DNA from: BP-133 sp040756995
Lineage (GTDB): Bacteria; Actinomycetota; Acidimicrobiia; IMCC26256; BP-133
NCBI GenBank assembly: GCA_040756995.1
Contig: JBFLYK010000047.1
Location: forward strand, 1 to 48,628
Length of the DNA stretch: 48,628 bases
Reading direction: 5' to 3'
How positions within the stretch are numbered: position 1 is the stretch's first letter; the number at the start of each line of letters is the position of its first letter. This document shows, piece by piece, positions 25,038-33,374 of the stretch. The notes below the pieces were generated by a model. It saw only the letters and a list, made by a program, of their open reading frames with translations, searched no databases and was not told where the DNA came from. Made by a program: the position numbers and the translations under genes.

Positions 25038-26650
25038 GCCGCCGCCTCCTGTCCCGTGTCGACTTCGATGGAGATCCAGGTGCCGCCGCCGGGGTGGGAA
25101 TCGACGAGGAGCCGGGCGCCGATGGCGTTGGCCCGTTCCCGCATGGCGGTCATCCCCGACGTCCCACCGGCGGCGGTGATCATCCCCCCCGGATCGAATC
25201 CCGCACCGTCATCGGCGACGACGAGCCGGCCGTGACGCCCGTCACATGTCCACGTGAGATCGAGCGTCGTGGCCTTGGCGTGACGCTCCACGTTGTCCAG
25301 GGCCTCCTGGCTGATGCGCCACAGTTCCTGCTCCACGGCCACCGGCAGGCGCGGTGAGCCGGACGGCCCGGCGTTGAACCGGGCGGTGATCCCGGTGCGC
25401 TCGGCGAAGCGGGGCAGCTCGGCGGCCAGCAGGTCGGCCAGTCCCGTCGTCGGGGTGACGCGGGAGCGCAACTGGCGCAGGGTCTCGCGGACGTCGCCGA
25501 GGAGTCCGTGGACCTGCTGGCGCAACTCCACCAGCTGCGGTCCGGGTTCGGGATGGCGGGACAGCCGGTCGAGCTCGAGATTGACGTAGGCCAGCCCCTG
25601 GGCGAAGCGGTCGTGGAGGTCCCGGGCCAGACGGTCCCGTTCCCCTTCGGCGCCGAGGCTCCGCAGGCGGTCGAACCACAGCCCGTTGTCGATGGCCAGC
25701 GCCAGCGATTCGGCCAGGCTGTTGAGGACGTCGGCGTCGCGCCGTTCGAACCCGTCGCCCGCCACCCGTTCCAGCGCCACCAGCGCCACGAGGTGATCGC
25801 GGGCCACCAACGGGGCGTAGAGACCGTGGCGGGTTTCGGCCCACAGGCCGTGGCCGGCGTCCGCCGCCAGTTCGGTTCCCGGTGCGCCGTTGCGCAGCGC
25901 CAGCTGCAGCAGCGGAGACGGCAACTGGGTGGTGGTCATCGGGGGCGGCGCCGGAAGCCCGGTGACGGCCTCCGCCCGCCAGGTGCCGGTGGCGGCGTCG
26001 AGGACGAGGATCGCCGCCGCGTCGAAGGTGAACAGCTGGTGGAGGTGGCCCATGGCCGCCGTGACCGTCTCGCCGAGATCGAGTGACGACGGCAGCGTCC
26101 GGGCCACCTGGGTGAGCTGCGCCAGCAGGGCGTTGGCCTCGGTCAGCTGCGACACCCGGTCCTGATACGAGGCGTGCGAGGCGGCGGCGTCGATGAACAG
26201 GCGGCGGGCGTAGCCGGCCAGCGCGCCGGTGGCGGCGTAGACCAGCACGACCTGCGATGCCGTCTCCGTCGGGACCCGGGCCGACGACACCGTGGCGCCG
26301 ACCACGAGCAGCGGAACGCTGAGGGCGGCGGCGGCGATGAACCCGCCGTGGTAGCCCTTCGTGAACCCGGCCAGCAGGATGGGCAGCAGGGCGACGAAGA
26401 CATACGGGCTGCCGAAGCCGCCGCTCAAGGCCACGGCCGCCAGCGCCACCACCAGTTCGACGGCGATGGCGGGGACCGGGGCGTCCCGCCCGTCCGGCCG
26501 GGGGAGGGGCCGCAGGATGCGGAACCCGGCGTACAGGCAGAGCAACGACGTGGCGGCCATGGCCGCCACCGAGCTGCGCAGGTTGGCCAGCGTCAGCGCC
26601 GCGCCGGTGGTGACCGTCGCCCACCGGAGGAAGGCGGCGATGGCCGCCAT
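25034..26650 (-). CDS. Membrane sensor histidine kinase (HisKA_3 type) with GAF domain
   Basis: This 538-aa kinase has an N-terminal region of about five or six membrane helices (1-155), a short coiled coil, a GAF-like domain (about 180-325), a HisKA_3 dimerisation domain with phospho-acceptor H346 in ARDLHDRF, and a HATPase domain with the N box EALDNVERHA and G box DDGAGFD. It would phosphorylate the NarL-type regulator encoded directly downstream (4-bp overlap). I chose ATG 26650, 2 nt past the tadC stop; a longer frame reaches 26779 but overlaps tadC. The signal sensed is unknown. A kinase inside a Tad operon suggests dedicated control of pilus production. Confidence 0.92.
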   Translation of the reverse strand: MAAIAAFLRWATVTTGAALTLANLRSSVAAMAATSLLCLYAGFRILRPLPRPDGRDAPVPAIAVELVVALAAVALSGGFGSPYVFVALLPILLAGFTKGYHGGFIAAAALSVPLLVVGATVSSARVPTETASQVVLVYAATGALAGYARRLFIDAAASHASYQDRVSQLTEANALLAQLTQVARTLPSSLDLGETVTAAMGHLHQLFTFDAAAILVLDAATGTWRAEAVTGLPAPPPMTTTQLPSPLLQLALRNGAPGTELAADAGHGLWAETRHGLYAPLVARDHLVALVALERVAGDGFERRDADVLNSLAESLALAIDNGLWFDRLRSLGAEGERDRLARDLHDRFAQGLAYVNLELDRLSRHPEPGPQLVELRQQVHGLLGDVRETLRQLRSRVTPTTGLADLLAAELPRFAERTGITARFNAGPSGSPRLPVAVEQELWRISQEALDNVERHAKATTLDLTWTCDGRHGRLVVADDGAGFDPGGMITAAGGTSGMTAMRERANAIGARLLVDSHPGGGTWISIEVDTGQEAAA

Positions 26651-26652
26651 GC

Positions 26653-27570
26653 TCAGAGGTTCTTGGCGATGCTCATCGCCGCCGGGCCCAGAATGACGAC
26701 GAACAGGGCGGGGAGGATGAACACCGTCAACGGCACCAGGATCTTCACCGGCAGGCGGGCCGCCTTCTCCCGGGCCCACTGGCGGCGCTTCAGTCGCATC
26801 TCGACCGCCTGGGTCCGCAGGACCCGGCCGATCGGCATGCCGAGGGCGTCGGCCTGCACGAGGATCAGCACGAAGTTCGACAGCTCGGGGACCTCGGTGC
26901 GCCGCTTCAGGTTCTGCAGCGCTTCCCGGCGGGGCAGGCCGAGCTCCATCTCCTGCAACGTGCGGGCCAGCTCGGTGGCCAGGGGGCCGTCGAAGTGGCG
27001 GGTGACGACCTCGACGGCGCCCTCGAAGCCCACACCGGCCTCGACGGAGATGGCCAGCAGGTCCAAGACGTCGGGTAGGTCCCGTTTGATCGACGCCTGC
27101 CGCTCGTCCTGCTTGCGCCGGAGCCAGGCCACGGGGGCGAAGGCACCCATGGCCGCCAGCAGCGCGACCATCCGCAGCAACCCGAAGCCGGTGTAGCCTG
27201 CCGCCTTGCCCACCAGCAGCCCGAGGAGGACGCCGGCGCCGAGGCCGACTCCCTGGAAGACGACGAACTCCTCCGGGCCGACCTTGGCCGACACCCCGGC
27301 GATCAGCAGGCGGTGGCGGAGCCGTTCGGCCCGTTGGCGGGGGACGAGCCCGGCGATCATCTCGCCCAGCGAGCCGGCCAGCGGCCGCAGCAGCCGGGTG
27401 ACGATCGGCTCCTTGAGGCGGACGGCGAACTCGTCGAGGACGACGGGCTCGGTATCGAGCTCGGCCAGCACGGCCTCGGCGTCGACTTGCGGCGTCCGCA
27501 TGGCGTTGACGGCCAGCACGGCGCCGACGACGGCGGCGGCCAGGCCCAGGGTCATCATCATGGGATCCAT
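26653..27570 (-). CDS. tadC: TadC platform protein, Tad locus 2
   Basis: This 305-aa T2SF-family membrane protein has an N-terminal helix (LGLAAAVVGAVLAVNAM), a central helix pair, the conserved LPDVLDLLAISVEAGVGFEGA block and a C-terminal helix ending VILGPAAMSI. It is paralogous to the locus-1 TadC, with the same LPDVLDLL-ISVEAG signature and the same VKxLxPL-FxxPxLFVVILGPA ending. Its ATG overlaps the tadB stop by 1 nt, and the kinase follows after 2 nt. Confidence 0.94.
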   Translation of the reverse strand: MDPMMMTLGLAAAVVGAVLAVNAMRTPQVDAEAVLAELDTEPVVLDEFAVRLKEPIVTRLLRPLAGSLGEMIAGLVPRQRAERLRHRLLIAGVSAKVGPEEFVVFQGVGLGAGVLLGLLVGKAAGYTGFGLLRMVALLAAMGAFAPVAWLRRKQDERQASIKRDLPDVLDLLAISVEAGVGFEGAVEVVTRHFDGPLATELARTLQEMELGLPRREALQNLKRRTEVPELSNFVLILVQADALGMPIGRVLRTQAVEMRLKRRQWAREKAARLPVKILVPLTVFILPALFVVILGPAAMSIAKNL

Positions 27571-28529
27571 CAGATGTCGATCTTCACCATGCGCATGATC
27601 ATCCCGATGCCGATCGCCACCGACACGCCCGCCCCGATGAGCGCGAACACGCCGGGCGCCCGCAGCAGGGGGTCGAGGTAGCCGGGGCTCATCGTCTTGA
27701 CGGCGAAGAACAGGAGGATGGGCAGGCCGCCCAGCACCCAGGCCGACAGGCGGCCCTCGGCGGTGAGGACCTTGACCTCCCGGCGGATCTCCTCCCGGCC
27801 CCGCATGAACTCGGCCAGCGTGAAGAGCAGGTCGGCCAGCTTGCCGCCGACGGTCTGCTGGATGCGGATGGCCTGCACCACCCAGGCGAGATCCTCGACG
27901 TCGAGCCGCTTCGCCATGCGGTCGAGGGCGTCGACCAGCGGGTCGCCCAGCGCCGTCTCGGCCACCACCCGCTCGAATTCCTCGGACAGGGGCGGCTCGC
28001 TCTCCTCGACCATGGACTGCACCGACCGGAGGGCGGTGTGGCCGGCCTGGAGCGACGAGGCGATGAGGGCCAGGGCGTCGGGGAGCTGCGCCTCGAACGC
28101 CTTGCGGCGGCGGGCCACCTTGAACTTGACGACGTTCCAGGCCAGGAAGGGCCCGGCCAGGGCGGACAACACGCCGAGGAGCAGCTGACCCGTCAGCATG
28201 AACACCAGCAGGCCGAGGCCGGCGCCGCCGCCGGCGGCGGCGAGCACGAACTCACCGGGGCGCAGCGGCAGGCGGGCCCGTTCCAGCTCGCCGGCCACTC
28301 GGGCCATGAGATTGAAGTGCTCGAGCCCTTCGGTGGCCAGCGAGACGGTCCGTTCCAGCAGCGCGGCCCGCGACTCGGTCACCGCCTCGATGGGCACGTC
28401 CCGCTCCCCGAAGGGCAGCCGCAGGATGGCGGCCAGATCGTCGTCGTGCTCCTTGGCCCGCTGGAGGAACGACACGACGGCCAGGGCCAGTCCGGCTCCG
28501 ACGGCCAGGGCGGCGATGAGGATGATCAT
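27570..28529 (-). CDS. tadB: TadB platform protein, Tad locus 2
   Basis: This 319-aa T2SF-family inner-membrane protein has an N-terminal helix, the helix pair about 95-135, the cytoplasmic block LPDALALIASSLQAGHT and two C-terminal helices. It corresponds closely to the C-terminal half of the locus-1 fusion (shared KAFEAQLPD, RIQ-VGG-LA-LL, VK/RALTAEGR segments) but has no VWA domain, so it is the conventional form. It lies 13 nt downstream of cpaF and overlaps tadC by 1 nt. Confidence 0.94.
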   Translation of the reverse strand: MIILIAALAVGAGLALAVVSFLQRAKEHDDDLAAILRLPFGERDVPIEAVTESRAALLERTVSLATEGLEHFNLMARVAGELERARLPLRPGEFVLAAAGGGAGLGLLVFMLTGQLLLGVLSALAGPFLAWNVVKFKVARRRKAFEAQLPDALALIASSLQAGHTALRSVQSMVEESEPPLSEEFERVVAETALGDPLVDALDRMAKRLDVEDLAWVVQAIRIQQTVGGKLADLLFTLAEFMRGREEIRREVKVLTAEGRLSAWVLGGLPILLFFAVKTMSPGYLDPLLRAPGVFALIGAGVSVAIGIGMIMRMVKIDI

Positions 28530-28542
28530 CGGCGGTCTCCCG

Positions 28543-30075
28543 TCATCGGTTGCCGACCGGCCCGCCGCTGCGGGTGATCAGCTCGGCGACCGACGGCACC
28601 GAACGGGCCTTGGGCCGCACCTCCCGGGGCCGGACGGGAGCCTGGAAGACCGAGGCCGGCAGGTCGACGCCGGAATGGACCAGCGCGTCGAGGGCCTTGG
28701 GCCGCAGCCCGGCCGCCTCGATCTCCCCGACCTGGCGGCCGTCCGACGACAGGCGCGGGACGTAGCGGAACAGCTGCTGGAGCAGGATGACGTCGCCCTC
28801 GAGGCCCTGCACCTCCTCGACGGAGACGATGCGCCGCACGCCGTCCGATGCCCGCTCGAGCTGCACGATGATGTTGATGGCGGAGGCGATCTGCTCCCGG
28901 ATGGCCCGGACCGGCAGGTCGAAACCGGCCATGAGAACCATGGTCTCGAGCCGGGACAGGGCGTCGCGGGCGCTGTTGGCGTGCACGGTGGTGATCGATC
29001 CGGCGTGACCGGTGTTCATCGCCTGCAGCATGTCGAGCGCTTCGCCGCCCCGGCACTCACCGACGACGATGCGATCGGGTCGCATCCGCAGGGCGTTGCG
29101 GACGAGGTCGCGGATGCGGACTTCGCCGCGGCCTTCGGCGTTGGCCGGGCGCGATTCCAGCCGCACGACGTGGGGCTGCTGGAGCTGGAGCTCGGCGGCG
29201 TCCTCGATGGTGACGATCCGTTCCCGCTCCGGGATGAACGACGACAGCACGTTGAGGGTCGTGGTCTTCCCGGTACCGGTTCCGCCCGAGACGAGGACGT
29301 TGAGCTTGCCCCGCACGCAGGCTTCGAGGAACAGCGCCAGGTCCATGGTCATCGACCCGAAGCTGATGAGGTCGGCGACGGTGTAGGGATCCTCGGCGAA
29401 CTTCCGGATTGTGAGGGTGGGGCCGTTGAGCGACAGCGGCGGGATGATGGCGTTGACCCGGGAACCGTCGGGGAGGCGGGCGTCGACCATGGGGCTCGAC
29501 TCGTCGACCCGCCGTCCGACGGCGCTCACGATCTTGTCGATCACCTGGCGGTACTGGGCGTCGTCGGTGAACGTCAGGTCGGTCGGCTCGATCACCCCGC
29601 GGCGCTCGATCCAGATCTGGTTGTAGGCGTTGCACATCACCTCGGTGACCGTCGGGTCGGCCAGCGGGCCGTCGAGGGGTCCGTACCCGAGGATGTCGGA
29701 GAGGACCTCGGCCACGAACTTCGACCGTTCGACGGGGGAGATGCGGACGTCCTCCCGCTGCAGCGCCCGGTCGAGGGCGGCCTTGACCTCCTTCTCCAGT
29801 TCGCTGCCGACCCGCTTGGCGCCGGTCAGGCGAGGGCCGAGATCGGCCAGCACGAGGTCGCGGACGCGCTTCTTGTTGCCCTCCCAGCCGGCGTTGGCCC
29901 GCTTGACCGGCGCCGGCCGGGGGGCCGGCGTCTCGATCGGTTCGATCACTTCGGGCTCGAAGCTGGCGGCGCGGCGGGCCGCGGCCGGCTTCGCCTTGGC
30001 GGCGGCCGGCTTGCGGGCGGCGGGCGGCTTGGCCGGTTCGTTCTCGACGGCGCCGAGGCGCTCGGAGAGTTTCAT
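28543..30075 (-). CDS. cpaF: CpaF/TadA assembly ATPase, Tad locus 2
   Basis: This 510-aa secretion ATPase has Walker A GGTGTGKTT, Asp box TIEDAAELQLQ, Walker B near RPDRIVVGECRGGEALDML and His box TTVHANS. About 65 residues of Pro/Ala/Lys-rich sequence precede the conserved part (AKPPAARKPAAAKAKP, then PIETPAPRPAPVKR); this basic disordered extension is absent from the locus-1 CpaF and may tether the motor to another component. The ATG overlaps the cpaE-a stop by 4 bp. The two CpaF proteins share long blocks, including LVRNxLRMRPDR. Confidence 0.95.
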   Translation of the reverse strand: MKLSERLGAVENEPAKPPAARKPAAAKAKPAAARRAASFEPEVIEPIETPAPRPAPVKRANAGWEGNKKRVRDLVLADLGPRLTGAKRVGSELEKEVKAALDRALQREDVRISPVERSKFVAEVLSDILGYGPLDGPLADPTVTEVMCNAYNQIWIERRGVIEPTDLTFTDDAQYRQVIDKIVSAVGRRVDESSPMVDARLPDGSRVNAIIPPLSLNGPTLTIRKFAEDPYTVADLISFGSMTMDLALFLEACVRGKLNVLVSGGTGTGKTTTLNVLSSFIPERERIVTIEDAAELQLQQPHVVRLESRPANAEGRGEVRIRDLVRNALRMRPDRIVVGECRGGEALDMLQAMNTGHAGSITTVHANSARDALSRLETMVLMAGFDLPVRAIREQIASAINIIVQLERASDGVRRIVSVEEVQGLEGDVILLQQLFRYVPRLSSDGRQVGEIEAAGLRPKALDALVHSGVDLPASVFQAPVRPREVRPKARSVPSVAELITRSGGPVGNR

Positions 30076-31364
30076 GAGGCGTTCCCGGCGGTGGTCAGGT
30101 GCAGGTTCCGGCCGAAGAGCTTGAAGCGGCCGGGGCTCTTGACCGGCGCCTCGAGGCCGGCGTTGGCCTTGGCCCGCTCGGCGTCGGGCAGGTACTCGAG
30201 GAGGCAGGCGGCCAGCTTGCGGGACACCTCGGCGGTGGGATCCGAGGCCAGCACCGGCATTCCCATGTTGATCGACCGGGAGACCTCCCGGGCGTAGGGC
30301 AGGATCGCCTTGAAGCCCTGGGGGAAGAGCCGGGTGATCTGGCCGATGTCGAGGCCGACATCGCGCTCCGCCTTGTTGAGGATCAGCGAGATGTTGTCGG
30401 ACGGGATCCGCAGCTTGTCGAGCGTCTGCAGGAACACGCCGAGGTTGCGGACACTGGGCAGGTCCACCGTGGCCAGGGAGAACAGGTGCTCGCTGACGTC
30501 GAAGGCGGCCAGCACGACTTCCGTGAGTGCGGCCGGCGTGTCGACCACGAGGTAGTCGCAGTGGCTGCGCAGGACGTCGAGGATCCGGGTGACGTCGGCC
30601 GGTCCGATGCGGTCGGCCTCGGCCGGGTCCTTGGGGGCGGCCAGGACGGAGAAGCCGCCCTCGTGCTGCACCAGGAACTCGTCGAGGTGCTCGCCGAAGT
30701 CGAACTCGTCGTCGTCGCGGTGGAGCGCGTCGTAGATGGTGTAGTTGGGGCGCAGCCGCAGGGCGGTCGACACCTCGCCGAACTGGAGGTCGAGGTCGAC
30801 CAGCACTACCCGCCTTCCGGTGTGGCGAGCCAGGAACAGCGCCATGTTGGTGGCCATGAACGTCTTGCCGCAGCCGCCGGTGGCGGAGCTGACGGTGAAG
30901 ACCCGGGCCTGCGTCGGGACGGGGGGAGCGACCGGCAGCGGGATCACGCCCGGCGCCGTCTTCGGCGCGGTGCCCGCCATCCGGCGGCCGCCGATGTCCA
31001 GTGCCCGTTCGAGGGCGATGACGAGGTCGTCATGGTCGAAGGGCAGCCGGAGGATGTCGTCGGCGCCGGCCTGGACGATCTCCCGGAGGCTGGCGTCGGG
31101 CCGGTCGGAGAATGCGAGCACGATCGAGGTGGCGGGGGCGTCCTCGTGCAGCCCGGCCAGGCGCCGCAAGCCGGAGCGGCTGGCCAGCGACGGACCGGCG
31201 AAGAGCACGGTGAAGGGGCCCTCCTGCTGCAGCACGTCGCTGACGGCACCGACCCGGTTGCAGGCGACGACCTCGACCGAGGGATCGATTCCTTCCGCCG
31301 CCTCCCGGATCGATTCCGCCAGGTCGGCGGAGCGCTCGAGGACGAGAATCTTGGGCTTCACCAT
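30072..31364 (-). CDS. cpaE: CpaE-like ATPase, Tad locus 2 copy a
   Basis: This 430-aa protein has a receiver-like N-terminal domain (about 5-122) and a MinD/ParA-type ATPase (about 153-400) with Walker A' VVLVDLDLQFGE and Walker B YLVVDTPA. The deviant Walker A reads ATGGCGKT (161-168), so the usual signature lysine is a threonine (T162), although the P-loop lysine K167 is kept. ATP binding is likely retained, but the dimer-activated hydrolysis that depends on the signature lysine is in doubt. The ATG at 31364 follows AGGGGGA, 5 nt past the cpaB stop. Confidence 0.9.
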   Translation of the reverse strand: MVKPKILVLERSADLAESIREAAEGIDPSVEVVACNRVGAVSDVLQQEGPFTVLFAGPSLASRSGLRRLAGLHEDAPATSIVLAFSDRPDASLREIVQAGADDILRLPFDHDDLVIALERALDIGGRRMAGTAPKTAPGVIPLPVAPPVPTQARVFTVSSATGGCGKTFMATNMALFLARHTGRRVVLVDLDLQFGEVSTALRLRPNYTIYDALHRDDDEFDFGEHLDEFLVQHEGGFSVLAAPKDPAEADRIGPADVTRILDVLRSHCDYLVVDTPAALTEVVLAAFDVSEHLFSLATVDLPSVRNLGVFLQTLDKLRIPSDNISLILNKAERDVGLDIGQITRLFPQGFKAILPYAREVSRSINMGMPVLASDPTAEVSRKLAACLLEYLPDAERAKANAGLEAPVKSPGRFKLFGRNLHLTTAGNAS

Positions 31365-31369
31365 TCCCC

Positions 31370-31924
31370 CTAGAAGGCGTTCTTGTAGGTGTGACCGGCC
31401 GGCCGCGGCTGCGGGGCCTGACCCTTCGGCACCAGCGTCAGCCACAGCGACTGGAACTTGGCGAAGAAGATGACCTGCTCGGCCTGAACGGTGTCGAGGG
31501 CCAGGAGGTAGGTGGCGTTCCCGGTGTCAGCGCCGGGGCCGGGGCTGGTGACGGCCAGGACCTCGACGGCGGACAGGATCAGACGGGTGGCGGGGCCCGC
31601 CGGGTCGGCGCCGGCGCCCTTCTCGTCGAGGATCCCGTAGACGTTGACGGTGTCGCCGGCCTTGGCGTAGCCGGCCAGTCCGCCGACGTAGGGCACCTGC
31701 ACCGCCACGGCCTGCTTGCCGTCGGGGATCGTGAAGCTGGTCGGGGCGGCGGGCGCGGCGTTGTTGATGACGACGGTGCCGGCCTGGAGGGTCGTGGTGG
31801 TGGTGGAGGCGGCCGTCTTGTCGGAGTCGTCCGAACCCGTGAACGAGACGAGGACGACACCCGCGCCAATGGCGAAGATGACCAGACCGAGGATCAGCAT
31901 CTGGGTGGAGCGGCGCATCGCCAA
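31370..31924 (-). CDS. cpaB: Short CpaB/RcpC-like protein lacking the SAF domain
   Basis: This 184-aa protein has an N-terminal membrane helix (about 9-29), a Thr-rich linker (KTAASTTTTTL) and the CpaB/RcpC-type domain (VPYVGGLAGYAKAGDTVNVYG through QAEQVIFFAKFQSLWLTLVP). The SAF domain present in the locus-1 CpaB between helix and RcpC domain is missing, replaced by the linker. AGGAGA lies 5 nt before the TTG at 31924; an ATG at 31918 is also possible. It has its own upstream intergenic region of 102 nt with a cis element, so it may start a separate transcript. Confidence 0.85.
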   Translation of the reverse strand: MAMRRSTQMLILGLVIFAIGAGVVLVSFTGSDDSDKTAASTTTTTLQAGTVVINNAAPAAPTSFTIPDGKQAVAVQVPYVGGLAGYAKAGDTVNVYGILDEKGAGADPAGPATRLILSAVEVLAVTSPGPGADTGNATYLLALDTVQAEQVIFFAKFQSLWLTLVPKGQAPQPRPAGHTYKNAF

Positions 31925-31989
31925 TGGACTCTCCTGAGCGCGTTGAACGACCTGTGACTCTTTATGTCGGCTGGGTACCAGGTATCACT

Positions 31990-32030
31990 GATAGTCCGGG
32001 CGGGTCATTTGAGGGCCAGACGGGAACTAG
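31990..32030 (-). promoter_or_regulatory. Tad locus 2 cis element, copy B (before short cpaB)
   Basis: GATAG (31990-31994), TCCGGGCGGG, TCATTT, then 15 nt and ACTAGTGCGGGG. The layout equals copy A at 35514, including the exact 15-nt gap. The ACTAG contains the stop codon of the upstream cpaE-b gene. A second small palindrome, TATCACTGATA (31983-31993), overlaps the element. Confidence 0.55.
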
Positions 32031-33367
32031 TGCGGGGGACGAGTGGGGCCATATCGGATGGCGGGCGGCGCCCGTTCGCGACAGGACGGTGATTCCGCAC
32101 AATCGATCTCGACCGGCGGGTGGTCGGTGAGGACGAGTTCGGTGAACGGTTCCGGCGTCCGCAGGTCGATCTCGGTTTCGATCGGCTCGTCGTCGAAGGT
32201 CGGACCGTCCTCGAGAACCGGAGCGGGTTCGGCAGGGAGCGGTTCGGAGAGAAGCGCCGAAAGGGCCGTGGTCAGCAGGGTGCTGATCGTCGATCTCGGC
32301 TTCCCGGCGATCAGCGGCACCCCGACGTTGATCGAGCGGGGCACGTCGCGGGAGTAGGGGATGGCGATCTGCCCGCCGTCGATGGTCGAGTCGGCCTCGG
32401 CCTTGTTGAGGACGACCGAGACGCCGGCCGGCGTCACGCCGAGGCGCTCCAGCATCCCCAGGTAGCGGCCCAGGCTCACGCGGCTGAGGCGGTCTGGTGT
32501 GGCCACGGCCAGGACGTGGTCCGTGGCGTCGAGGGCGGCGCGGAACAGGTCGCTCAATCCCTCGTGGGTGTCGATCACCACCCACGCGCCGCGGGCCCGG
32601 AGTACGTCGAGGATGCGGGTCACGTCGCCCGGCGTGACCGAATCCGCCTCTTCCGGCTGGCGGGGGGCGGCCAGCACCCTGAAGCCGTCCGGGTGGGTCA
32701 ACAGGAATCCGTCGAGGATCTCCTCGAGGTCATAGCCCTCCGCTTCGGCGGCCAGGGCGTCGATGATCGTCTTGTCGGGCCGGAGCCGGAGGGCGGTCGA
32801 GACCTCGCCGAACTGGAGGTCGAGGTCGAACAGCACCACCGGCCGGTCGGTGGTGCGGGCCAGGAACTCGGCGGCGTTGGTGGCCAGGAACGTCTTGCCG
32901 CAGCCGCCCGACGCCGACGCCACCGTGACAACCCGGCCCCGGCCGGTGCCGCCGGCGCCGTCGGCCATGATCCCCAGTCGGGCCCGGGTGATCCGGGTGG
33001 CCCGGAGCAGCGTCCGGTGCAGATCGTCGTCGGCGTCGTGGAGCGGCAGCAGGTCGGACGCCCCCACCCGCACGATCTCCTCGAGCTCGACCGGCGGCCG
33101 ATCGCGGAGCGCCAGCAGGACGGTGACCCAGGGATGGCGCCGGTGGAGCGACGCCAGGCGCCGCAGGCCCGCCCGGTGCATGAGCGACGGGCCGGCGACG
33201 ATGACGTCCCAGGCCGACCCGTCGAGGAGCGCCTCGGCCCGGTCGGCGTCGGGGCAGGCCCTCACCTCGGCCCCGGATCCCCGCGCCGCCACGACGTTGT
33301 GGCGGAGTCGGGCCGCCAGGTCGGTCGTGCGGTCGAGGACGAGAACCCTCGGCCCGGGACTGGTCAA
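32027..33367 (-). CDS. cpaE: CpaE-like ATPase, Tad locus 2 copy b
   Basis: This 446-aa paralogue of copy a has a receiver-like N-terminal domain (about 6-122) and a MinD/ParA-type ATPase with Walker A ASGGCGKT (152-159), where the signature lysine is replaced by S153 but K158 is kept. Walker A' is VVLFDLDLQFGE and the Walker B region AWVVIDTHEG. A C-terminal extension of about 60 residues is acidic and Pro-rich (PLPAEPAPVLEDGP onward). The TTG at 33367 is the only start in frame near the tadG stop (8-nt gap). Two such ATPases in one Tad operon suggest a heterodimer or division of labour. Confidence 0.88.
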   Translation of the reverse strand: MTSPGPRVLVLDRTTDLAARLRHNVVAARGSGAEVRACPDADRAEALLDGSAWDVIVAGPSLMHRAGLRRLASLHRRHPWVTVLLALRDRPPVELEEIVRVGASDLLPLHDADDDLHRTLLRATRITRARLGIMADGAGGTGRGRVVTVASASGGCGKTFLATNAAEFLARTTDRPVVLFDLDLQFGEVSTALRLRPDKTIIDALAAEAEGYDLEEILDGFLLTHPDGFRVLAAPRQPEEADSVTPGDVTRILDVLRARGAWVVIDTHEGLSDLFRAALDATDHVLAVATPDRLSRVSLGRYLGMLERLGVTPAGVSVVLNKAEADSTIDGGQIAIPYSRDVPRSINVGVPLIAGKPRSTISTLLTTALSALLSEPLPAEPAPVLEDGPTFDDEPIETEIDLRTPEPFTELVLTDHPPVEIDCAESPSCRERAPPAIRYGPTRPPH

Positions 33368-33374
33368 CGGGCGG

